From the NCBI RefSeq assembly GCF_020193575.1, contig NZ_JADYVD010000036.1:21922-85921 (forward strand): 64,000 nt of DNA, in the 5' to 3' direction. The notes below the pieces were generated by a model. That model was not told the origin of the DNA. It ran no database searches and saw only the letters and a program-made list of their open reading frames with translations. This stretch comes from Ensifer sp. IC4062 (lineage in GTDB: Bacteria > Pseudomonadota > Alphaproteobacteria > Rhizobiales > Rhizobiaceae). Each line of letters opens with the position of its first letter. The first letter of the stretch is position 1. Positions 28,070-36,277 of this stretch are shown here, piece after piece. Position numbers and translations under genes: made by a program.

Positions 28070-28896
28070 TCATGCGCAGTTCGGTGGAGATCTTCGACCT
28101 TGCGACCGGCAAGACGCGCATCGTGTGGCAGACGGAGCGGCTCGTCGAGGCACCGAACTGGTCACCGGACGGCAAATTCCTCATCATCAACGGCGACGGC
28201 AGGCTTTATCGGCTTGCCTTCGACGGCTCCGAGCCGACAGAAATCGACACAGGTTTCGCCCGGCTCTGCAACAACGATCACGGAATCTCGTCTGATGATC
28301 GTAGGATCGCGATCAGCGACAAGACGGAATTCGGCAAATCGGCGATCTATCTGCTCCCGGCCGAGGGTGGCACGCCGCGGCTCGTCACCCGCAATCTGCC
28401 GTCCTATTGGCACGGCTGGTCGCCGGACGGACGTACATTGAGCTATTGCGGAATCCGCGATCAGATCTTCGACATATACACGATCTCGGTTGACGGCGGC
28501 GAGGAGCGCCGCTTGACCCACGGCGAAGGCCGCAACGACGGGCCGGACTGGTCGCCGGACGGCCAGTGGATCTATTTTAATTCCAGCCGCTCGGGCCACA
28601 TGCAGATCTGGCGGATACGGCCGGACGGCAGCGATGTGCAACGCATCACCGACAGCCCCTATGGCGACTGGTTTCCGCATCCCTCGCCGGATGGCCAGTA
28701 CCTGCTGGTGCTCTCCTATGACGGCGACGTCGTCGACCATCCGCGCGATCTTGACGTCAGGCTTCGCCTGATGGACCCGGAGGGTGGCAACGCGCGGACG
28801 CTGTTCGAGCTGTTCGGCGGGCAGGGGACGATGAATGTCCCGAACTGGTCGCCGACGGGCGAGGCATTTGCGTTCGTGCGATACCAGCCGGAGTGA
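28066..28896 (+). CDS. Cytoplasmic TolB-like beta-propeller protein
   Basis: A 276-residue protein of repeated PD40/TolB-type blades: NWSPDGKFLIINGDGRLYRL, GWSPDGRTLSYC, DWSPDGQWIYFNSSRSGHMQIWRI, HPSPDGQYLLVLSYD and NWSPTGEAFAFVRY are successive copies. Unlike TolB it has no signal peptide and lacks the N-terminal domain, so it should stay in the cytoplasm. The ATG at 28066 overlaps the nadE stop by four bases; a second ATG two codons later (28072) is possible. Function is unknown; the coupling to nadE suggests co-expression rather than a shared reaction. Its end is 29 bases from the convergent LacI gene. Confidence 0.82.
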   Translation: MIMRSSVEIFDLATGKTRIVWQTERLVEAPNWSPDGKFLIINGDGRLYRLAFDGSEPTEIDTGFARLCNNDHGISSDDRRIAISDKTEFGKSAIYLLPAEGGTPRLVTRNLPSYWHGWSPDGRTLSYCGIRDQIFDIYTISVDGGEERRLTHGEGRNDGPDWSPDGQWIYFNSSRSGHMQIWRIRPDGSDVQRITDSPYGDWFPHPSPDGQYLLVLSYDGDVVDHPRDLDVRLRLMDPEGGNARTLFELFGGQGTMNVPNWSPTGEAFAFVRYQPE

Positions 28897-28925
28897 TCCC
28901 CGCATAGACGCCTCTGACGGCTGCC

Positions 28926-29948
28926 TCAGGCTGCCGGCAGATTATAGGGCGTGATCACCTCGACCGCGGAAAGGCGTTGGCTTCCGGAGACGGCAAGAGC
29001 CGTCCTTCTCCCCATAATGGCCCGAAACGCCGTACGCGCGTCTGTCTTCAAGTCGTGATGCAGGACGAAATGCACGCGTCCGTCCCTCAGGAGTTCTAGA
29101 TTATCCTCATCGAGATCATGAGCGACGAAGAGTGCGCAAGTGCGGTCGAGTTGATGGAAAGCGGCAAGCACGGCTCGGTTTCCTCCGCCGATCGAATAGG
29201 CGGCGTTGATCTCGGGATTGCTCGTTAGCGCATGGAGGGCGAGGGCGCCGGTTTCTTCGTTCTTACCAAAACCCTCGCTAATCTCGACGATACCAATCAA
29301 AGGGTAGCGCTCGCGCAATATCCGGCGGAAACCGATCTCCCGTTCCTCCTCTCCACGGAAGCGGCTGCTCGAGATCGTGACCAACACGGTGGCCGCCTGA
29401 TCGGCGAAGCGCTCGCCGATCAGATAGGCGGCGGTCTCGCCCGCCGCACGGTTGTCGGCCCCCGCATAGGCCGTTCTGGTGGAGTGTGGAAGATCGGTGA
29501 CGAGTGTCACCACCGCTATGCCCGCGCTTTCGAGCCGCGCCACGGCAGCGATCACTTCGGGCACATCCGGTGCCTTGAGGACGACGCCGTCAGTGCCGCG
29601 CAGGCGGATCCGGTCGAGCAGTTGAGCGATCTCCTGCGCGCGCATCGTTTCCGCGAAATGAAAGCGGCAGCGGAAGATCGTCGGCACGAAGGTCGTCGCT
29701 TCGTTTTCGAAAGCGCGTCGCACGGCGTCGGTAAAGCGCTCCGGCGCTTCCATGACCACGTCGATTGCATACTTCCGCCCCTGGATCTCCATACCGGCCT
29801 GCTGCTTCTCAAGCTCGCGGATCGCCGCCTTGACACGGGCTATCGTCTGCGGGCGAACACCCGCCCGATCATTGAGCACCCGATCGACCGTCGCTGTGCT
29901 CACGCCTGCTTGGAATGCGATATCCTTGACGAGAAACGGATGCGCCAC
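28926..29948 (-). CDS. LacI-family transcriptional regulator
   Basis: A 340-residue regulator. The N-terminal helix-turn-helix and hinge read VKDIAFQAGVSTATVDRVLNDRAGVRPQT. The rest is a periplasmic-binding-protein-like sugar sensor (DGVVLKAPDVPEV, GADNRAAGETAAYLIGERF, YSIGGGNRAVLAAF), suggesting a carbohydrate or cyclitol ligand. The start is a GTG at 29948 with ACGAGG six bases upstream. It diverges from the phytanoyl-CoA dioxygenase-like gene across 97 bases and likely controls that gene and the following dehydrogenase. No clear LacI operator is visible in the gap; the best symmetry is TTGAT and ATCAA 15 bases apart. Confidence 0.88.
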   Translation of the reverse strand: MAHPFLVKDIAFQAGVSTATVDRVLNDRAGVRPQTIARVKAAIRELEKQQAGMEIQGRKYAIDVVMEAPERFTDAVRRAFENEATTFVPTIFRCRFHFAETMRAQEIAQLLDRIRLRGTDGVVLKAPDVPEVIAAVARLESAGIAVVTLVTDLPHSTRTAYAGADNRAAGETAAYLIGERFADQAATVLVTISSSRFRGEEEREIGFRRILRERYPLIGIVEISEGFGKNEETGALALHALTSNPEINAAYSIGGGNRAVLAAFHQLDRTCALFVAHDLDEDNLELLRDGRVHFVLHHDLKTDARTAFRAIMGRRTALAVSGSQRLSAVEVITPYNLPAA

Positions 29949-30045
29949 GACAAGCCTCGTGATGGTTTTTTGATGGATTCCTGCTCTATATCAAGTCCGG
30001 GCGAGACGTATAGTCGGTATCACCGTTTCTCGAGGAGGAGACCCG

Positions 30046-31239
30046 ATGAAGACCGACAACACGGCGAGGAGGCGCGCCGAATGCGTATGGCTGACCGAGG
30101 AGTCCTGCAGCATCGAGGCGTTTCGCGCAGAGGTCGAGCGCCGCACCAACCCGGCCGACTATCCGCATGCGGCCGATTGCCAGAAGAACATCCTTATTTA
30201 TGACAGCGCGAGCCTCATTGCCGAGTGCAGGACGGAAGACGGTCGGCGCGCAGCTCTGGCGGAGATTTGCGAGGTGTTGGCCGAAGGGCCGGGCGTTGCT
30301 GTGTTCAAGCGTGCCTTTACCGATACGAGCGTTATCGACGAGGCAAGCGGTATCTTCGACGAGATCATCAAGGAACAACGCCGCACGAACAGTGGTGGCG
30401 GCGACCATTTCGCCAAGCCCGGCGCCAACGACCGCATCTGGAATTCACTGGAGAAACATTGCCTGCGCGCTCCCGAAAATTTCGCGGCCTACTACGGCAA
30501 CGCGGTCATCGCGCTCGTCAGCGAAGCCTGGCTCGGGCCGAACTACCAGATGACCGCACAGGTCAACCGCGTCAATCCCGGCGGTGCGGCACAGTCGGCG
30601 CATCGGGACTATCACCTCGGCTTCCAGACGCCGGCGGTCATCGAGCAATATCCGGCACATGTCCACAAGCTCTCGCCAGTACTGACTTTGCAAGGTGCCG
30701 TTGCGCATTGCGACATGCCGCTCGAAAGCGGGCCGACCTTGTTCCTGCCCTACAGCCAGAGCTATGTGCCCGGCTATCTCGCGCTGAACAGGCCGGAGTT
30801 CAAGGCATACTTCGATGAGAACCACGTCCAGCTTCCGCTTGAGAAGGGCGACGCGGTGTTCTTCAATCCAGCGCTCTTCCATGCCGCCGGTACCAACCGC
30901 TCGGCAGACATCAAGCGCGTCGCAAATCTTCTCCAGGTATCCTCCGCCTTCGGACGCACCATGGAAACAGTCGATAGAGAGCGAATGTGCGCCGCGCTCT
31001 ATCCAGCCCTGAAGACCCTTGCAGCCGACGGAATGCTCTCGGCCGACGAGATCGCCAACGCGATTGCTTCCTGCGCCGAAGGCTATTCGTTCCCGACCAA
31101 TCTCGATCGCGACCCGCCGATCGGGGGCCTGGCGCCGAAGACGCAGGCCCAGTTGATGCATGAAGCGCTAGCGTCCGGTTGGGAGATCAGAGCCTTCGTG
31201 GAGGCGCTGGCCGCGCTGGCGGAGAAAAAGAGAAGCTGA
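30046..31239 (+). CDS. Phytanoyl-CoA dioxygenase-family oxygenase
   Basis: A 397-residue Fe(II)/2-oxoglutarate-dependent oxygenase. The iron triad is visible as H186-R-D188 in SAHRDYHLGF and H279 in ALFHAAGTNRS, with Arg285 placed to bind 2-oxoglutarate. The middle motif CDMPLESGPTLFLPYSQSY is typical of PhyH proteins. The substrate is unknown; bacterial members hydroxylate diverse small molecules. The ATG at 30046 has GGAGGAG seven bases upstream. It leads a unit with the interrupted dehydrogenase 72 bases downstream and is divergent from a LacI-type regulator, so a small catabolic unit for a sugar-like or polyol-like compound is plausible. Confidence 0.85.
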   Translation: MKTDNTARRRAECVWLTEESCSIEAFRAEVERRTNPADYPHAADCQKNILIYDSASLIAECRTEDGRRAALAEICEVLAEGPGVAVFKRAFTDTSVIDEASGIFDEIIKEQRRTNSGGGDHFAKPGANDRIWNSLEKHCLRAPENFAAYYGNAVIALVSEAWLGPNYQMTAQVNRVNPGGAAQSAHRDYHLGFQTPAVIEQYPAHVHKLSPVLTLQGAVAHCDMPLESGPTLFLPYSQSYVPGYLALNRPEFKAYFDENHVQLPLEKGDAVFFNPALFHAAGTNRSADIKRVANLLQVSSAFGRTMETVDRERMCAALYPALKTLAADGMLSADEIANAIASCAEGYSFPTNLDRDPPIGGLAPKTQAQLMHEALASGWEIRAFVEALAALAEKKRS

Positions 31240-31311
31240 GGAACGCCACTGAGCGATACTCTCGGTGCCTCGCGCGCGGGAGCTTGGAAGCGAAAATAGA
31301 GGAGCAGTTAC

Positions 31312-32133
31312 ATGAGCACGGATCATGGCCGTCTCGACGGCAAGATCGCCATCGTCACAGGCGGCACACAAGGGCTCGGCGCGACGATCGCGGCGCTCTT
31401 CGCCGAACGGGGTGCGACCGGCATCGTCATCTGCGGGCGCAACGCCGACAAGGGTGAGGCAAAAGCAGCCGAGATCGGCAAGGCAACCGGCACCAAGGTG
31501 ATTTACGTGGCAGCCGATCTCGAGCGGGTCGATGACGCCCGCAATGTCGTTGCGGTTTGTGACAGGGAATTCGGCCGGGTGGACGCGTTGGTCAATGCCG
31601 CGGCCATCACCGACCGCGGCACGATCCTCGACACCACGCCGGAACTCTTTGACCGCATGTTCGCGATCAACGTTCGCGCGCCCTTCTTCCTGATGCAGGA
31701 AGCGGTGTAGGTAATGCGGCGCGAGAAGATCGAAGGCACGATCGTCAATATCGGCTCGATGTCGGCCAAGGCGGGCCAGCCCTTCATTGCCGCCTATTGC
31801 GCGTCGAAAGGTGCCCTGGAGACGTTGACCAAGAACACCGCCTACGCGCTTCTCCGCAACCGAATCCGCGTGAACGGTCTCAACATCGGCTGGATGGCAT
31901 CGGAAGGAGAGGATCGCATTCAGCGCGAATATCATGACGCACCGGCGGATTGGCTGGAGAGGACTGCAGCCAGCCAGCCCTTCGGGCGCCTTGTCGATCC
32001 GGCCGAAGTGGCGCGCGCCTGCGCCTATCTCTCCTCGGCGGAATCCGGCTTGATGACCGGTTCGGTGATCTGCTTCGACCAATCGATCTGGGGCGCCTAC
32101 GATGGCTCGCCGCATCCGGCGGCGCCGCTCTGA
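31312..32133 (+). pseudogene. Short-chain dehydrogenase/reductase interrupted by an in-frame amber codon
   Basis: One 273-codon SDR frame is split by TAG at 31708-31710. The first part has the cofactor loop VTGGTQGLGATIA, the NAAA motif and the region up to FFLMQEAV. The second part, in the same frame, has IVNIGSMSAK (catalytic Ser), YCASKGAL (catalytic Tyr and Lys) and a normal SDR end. An AAG-to-TAG change would explain it, since relatives usually have Lys or Arg there. Neither half holds both cofactor and catalytic residues. An ATG two codons after the stop (31714) could allow reinitiation but lacks a ribosome site. The ATG at 31312 follows GAGGAG. It may be a real recent pseudogene, a suppressed stop or a sequencing error. 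Confidence 0.85.
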
Positions 32134-32217
32134 CGCGGAGCCGGTTCCCCATGCAGAGTCTCGGGCGAGGCGAGCCGTTGCGTCCCGTCTTGCCTTTCGC
32201 CTTTGGCTGTGCCCATA

Positions 32218-33154
<937 letters not shown>

Positions 33155-33250
33155 TGAATCGCTTCGATTCAATATGATAGACGCAAGATCTGCACTGCTT
33201 TGCGAGCATGCGGGTTGGTCAGCCGAGCGATTTTTCTGAAGCTGATGAGG

Positions 33251-34381
33251 TCAATTGCCCTGGAGCGGCTGGTAGCCCGGACCGAGCGGATGCTTGAGGT
33301 CGATCGCGCTCTTTTCTTGCGGCAGGAATGCAGGGCCCACGACGCGGACCTTGCTGTTCGCCGGATCATAGGGCCTTTCCCGCACAGGCTTTGCTTGTGC
33401 CGCCCCCGTAGCCGGCTTCCGGTCTCCATTGATGGTGATGACCGACGGCTCGCTGCCGGTCGTCGCCTTGCCGCCATGTTCTGTTGCTGCACTAGTCGGG
33501 ATTCGGCAGCTGCAAACTCCTGGCGCACCGACGCCGCGCGCGCGGTAGGCAAAGGCCGCCGGCAGCTCGGTATAGGGTCTTCCTGTCAAGGCCGAGACCA
33601 TCTGGTCGCTCTCTTCCGTCGCGAGGACATGGTAGTAGAGTTCCGTCTGCGCACCGGGGCAGCGCGCCTGACAAAGCTCGGCGTCACGGGCAAAATCTGC
33701 CGGCGTTGCATTTGACGAGATCGGGAAAAACGCCCCGTCGCAGGTGCGCACGCACATTGTCCTGAGGCTACCCATGGGGTCCTGGTGCAGCAACGGGAAC
33801 TCCTGCATCTCGCCGTCGTCACTCAGGAGGGGATAATCTTCGCTGTCCGGTGGGAGATCCCTGAGGATATTGCGGGGGAGCTCGACATCTTCGACCGCCA
33901 CGCTGGCGAACTCGTCCTGCTCCGCGACTGGATCTGGGGCTTCGTTCGCCTCATCATGACAGCCGTTCAGTTCCAGCGCCGCGAGAATGCGCCGGCGCGT
34001 GTCGCCTGTGTCGCCCGATATCAACGAGCGGCGGTGCGCCTTCAACCTTTGAAGGTTGTCCTCCATGCGCGCGATGGTCTCATCCAGCATCGCGCAGGCC
34101 TCATCCTTGTCGCCGCCGATGACGACGACACTGCCGGTGCTGCACTCCATTCGGCGTCGCTCGTTCTTCGCCCGGCGGAGCTCAATGTTCTGGCGGGAGA
34201 GGGCGCCCGTGAAGTCGCGAAGGTTGGCGGTCGGGGTGACGTCCGTCGAAAGATCTGTCAGCCGTTCATTCAGGCGTTCGCAAACGGTCGAGGCCGACGC
34301 TGCGTCAGCGATCGCCAGCAGTAACGGGAGCAGGGCCACCGCCACGGATTTCACGTTCCGGGATATGACACTCCGGGACAC
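33251..34381 (-). CDS. DUF2865 exported protein
   Basis: A 376-residue secreted protein. The signal peptide SVAVALLPLLLAIADAASAS is followed by a coiled-coil-prone stretch (LSRQNIELRRAKNERRRMEC) and a conserved Cys-rich block TMCVRTCDGAFFPISSNATP...ELCQARCPGAQTELYYH, the hallmark of DUF2865. A third Cys pair, CSC, lies near 297. The C-terminal ~80 residues are proline- and charge-rich. Such proteins occur across Rhizobiales; their role is unknown. It lies between convergent bluB and, on the same strand upstream, sinI, whose terminator separates them. Confidence 0.82.
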   Translation of the reverse strand: MSRSVISRNVKSVAVALLPLLLAIADAASASTVCERLNERLTDLSTDVTPTANLRDFTGALSRQNIELRRAKNERRRMECSTGSVVVIGGDKDEACAMLDETIARMEDNLQRLKAHRRSLISGDTGDTRRRILAALELNGCHDEANEAPDPVAEQDEFASVAVEDVELPRNILRDLPPDSEDYPLLSDDGEMQEFPLLHQDPMGSLRTMCVRTCDGAFFPISSNATPADFARDAELCQARCPGAQTELYYHVLATEESDQMVSALTGRPYTELPAAFAYRARGVGAPGVCSCRIPTSAATEHGGKATTGSEPSVITINGDRKPATGAAQAKPVRERPYDPANSKVRVVGPAFLPQEKSAIDLKHPLGPGYQPLQGN

Positions 34382-34536
34382 TGGCTCTCTTCTCTTCTGC
34401 TGTGGCGCGCGAACCCTTCTTCGAGGACTTTCACGACCGCCAACTCCTGTTTCTCCATATCATAAGGCGTTGACGTAACAGCGCAACGTCAAGGGAGAGT
34501 TTGCGTTAACAGGGCAACCGCAGCAAGAGAGAAGAG

Positions 34537-34560
34537 GCCGGACCGCGAGGGCGGTCCGGC
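34537..34560 (-). terminator. Terminator of sinI
   Basis: Perfect 10-bp stem GCCGGACCGC / GCGGTCCGGC with loop GAGG (CCTC on the minus strand), eight bases beyond the sinI stop and followed on the minus strand by CTCTTCTCTCTT. Confidence 0.8.
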
Positions 34561-34568
34561 GAGACGGA

Positions 34569-35213
34569 TCAGGCCGCCCGTGCTGTTTCGAGCGACATCG
34601 GGCGCTCCAGTACGGTGCCCTCGATCGCGGCAACTTGCTTCATTGTTTCGAGCAGCTCTCGCGTCACTTCCCACGCCACTGCGACGGCGAAGACGGAGCC
34701 GATCCGGTGCGGGTCGGCGATGCGCTCTCCCGGGCAACCCATCCGACGGAACATTCTTTCCAGGAAGACATCGGTGACCGTCACGATATGGCTGATACCG
34801 GAGGCAAGGCCCATTTCACCCACACCACACATGAGTTCCGCAGCGGCAACCGTTACCTGGTTCGACGAGCGGTCCTGCGAAATATCCGGATCAATGCAGA
34901 AGCGGCTCGATTCCCAGATTGAGGCACTGCGGATTTCCGGATTGTCGCCGAGCAGGATCGGAAACGTATCGTCCAGCATATTCGGCCCAAGGGTCGGCAA
35001 AAGCCGCAGCGATCCGCGCAATTTTCCGGTATCCGGCGAGTACGACATCACATAGAGGGGGTTCGCCTTGTCGTAGTGGTCGATTTCCCACTCGCCATCC
35101 GTCTTCACATCCCACTTCAGGAAATCATGGAACACGCGCTTGCGCAGCCGGAACATTTCGTCGATGGCCCGCGGGTGCTGTCCGCGAGCGTTACCGTTCA
35201 CAATCCTGATCAT
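34569..35213 (-). CDS. sinI: LuxI-family acyl-homoserine-lactone synthase SinI
   Basis: A 214-residue autoinducer synthase. Conserved LuxI residues are visible: R and F/W positions in RLRKRVFHDFLKWDV, the acidic E-D pair in GEWEIDHYD, RGSLRLLPTLGPNMLDDTF, and IWESSRFCID. The sequence matches Sinorhizobium SinI, which makes long-chain (C12-C18) homoserine lactones. The ATG at 35213 has GGAG six bases upstream; an ATG four codons earlier overlaps that site. sinR lies 154 bases upstream on the same strand, and that gap contains two dyads suited to LuxR-type binding. The gene is followed by its own terminator. Confidence 0.95.
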   Translation of the reverse strand: MIRIVNGNARGQHPRAIDEMFRLRKRVFHDFLKWDVKTDGEWEIDHYDKANPLYVMSYSPDTGKLRGSLRLLPTLGPNMLDDTFPILLGDNPEIRSASIWESSRFCIDPDISQDRSSNQVTVAAAELMCGVGEMGLASGISHIVTVTDVFLERMFRRMGCPGERIADPHRIGSVFAVAVAWEVTRELLETMKQVAAIEGTVLERPMSLETARAA

Positions 35214-35249
35214 CTTTCGCTCCATCGTTTTTGCGCGATGGGCGAATGC

Positions 35250-35292
35250 TGTCAGGCTCAACTGACACATGTAACTGTCGATAGTGACAGTT
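35250..35292. promoter_or_regulatory. Tandem dyads upstream of sinI, one a lux-box-like 20-mer
   Basis: AACTGTC-GATAGT-GACAGTT (35273-35292) is a perfect 20-bp inverted repeat with the size of a lux box. TGTCAG-GCTCAA-CTGACA (35250-35267) is a second perfect dyad with the same 6-base spacer, five bases away. They lie 37-79 bases before the sinI start. SinR (or another LuxR-type protein) is the obvious candidate; this is inference. Confidence 0.7.
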
Positions 35293-35367
35293 CAAAAGCG
35301 GATTTTTTCCTACTAAATTTGCAGGGCTTTTGTGGAGCGGGGCTTTGGGAATGGTTAACTTGACCCG

Positions 35368-36105
35368 TCAGATGGTGGGGATCAGGGCGTGGCGAACCGC
35401 CTGCGCCACAGCTTGCGTATTGGAGACGACGTTCAACTTGCGCCGCGCATTGGTCATGAAGAAGCGGACCGTACGTTCGGAGATACCAAGTATCGTGGCG
35501 ATTTCCCAGTAACTCTTGCCGGCCGCCGACCAGGTCAGCACCTCGGTTTCGCGGCCCGTCAGCCGCATGTCGCGCTCATCGATCGCGCCCGCCATGGCCG
35601 CATGTTCCAACATCGATGCGTGGAAGAGGTTGGCGGCCAACTGGAAGTCACGCAGATGGCAGCGTCGGTAGGTGGACCATTCCGCAGGCGACATGTTGGC
35701 GTTGATGGCGAGAAGCGCCATGCGTCCCGCGGGTGATGGCAGCGGCAACGCTACGCCCTCTGTCGAAAGCCCGATTTCCTCCGCTGCGTGAAAAAGCGGC
35801 TCGCACTCGGGAAACCGTCGGCGTGCGGTCGTCCATTCGACAGGTCTCACGCCGCCAAGCGCAAGCCGCAGGATGGGATCAATGCGGTAGAGGCCTTTTG
35901 TGGCATAGATTTCGGCGGCATAGGCGCCGAACGTATGATGCAAGCGGCAGACCTTCAGGCCGTCAGCAAGGGGCTCCGCTTCCAGGTATAGCAGATGCGC
36001 GATCTTGAAAGTGCGGCGCATCAACGCGAAGAATTGCTCGGGTTCGGGGCAGCCCCCGTACTCCACAATGTCCAATAGATCGAGGACAGCCTGTTGATCC
36101 GTCAT
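35368..36105 (-). CDS. sinR: LuxR-family quorum-sensing regulator SinR
   Basis: A 245-residue regulator. The N-terminal autoinducer-binding-like domain (about 15-165) is followed by the LuxR helix-turn-helix LTGRETEVLTWSAAGKSYWEIATILGISERTVRFFMTNARRKLNV near 180-225. It activates sinI in S. meliloti and responds to nutritional state. The ATG at 36105 (MTDQQAVLDLL) is used; a TTG three codons earlier is also open. The position next to sinI and dme matches Sinorhizobium. A long dyad lies 22-58 bases upstream of the start. Confidence 0.93.
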   Translation of the reverse strand: MTDQQAVLDLLDIVEYGGCPEPEQFFALMRRTFKIAHLLYLEAEPLADGLKVCRLHHTFGAYAAEIYATKGLYRIDPILRLALGGVRPVEWTTARRRFPECEPLFHAAEEIGLSTEGVALPLPSPAGRMALLAINANMSPAEWSTYRRCHLRDFQLAANLFHASMLEHAAMAGAIDERDMRLTGRETEVLTWSAAGKSYWEIATILGISERTVRFFMTNARRKLNVVSNTQAVAQAVRHALIPTI

Positions 36106-36126
36106 GCCCAACACCGAATCTTGCCC

Positions 36127-36163
36127 CTAGATAAGCATGGTAATGGGGGCATGCTTTGTCTAG
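36127..36163. promoter_or_regulatory. Long near-perfect dyad in the sinR upstream region
   Basis: CTAGA-t-AAGCATG (36127-36139) pairs with CATGCTT-tg-TCTAG (36150-36163) around a 10-base centre: twelve paired positions with one mismatch and one extra base. It may be a protein-binding site or an RNA hairpin in the sinR leader. Confidence 0.5.
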
Positions 36164-36277
36164 TGCAATATTTCGTAAACGCTGCAAACTATTGCCCTTT
36201 CTAAACTCAAGGTTGAATTTTGATCGGGGTAAACGCCGGGCCCGCCCGGACGGCGGCCCCGACGGAGAGCTTGTCCG

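Noticed and set aside
31714..32133. The second half of the dehydrogenase as an independent gene
   Set aside because: It is in frame with the first half, lacks the cofactor-binding region and a ribosome site; it is the remainder of one interrupted gene.
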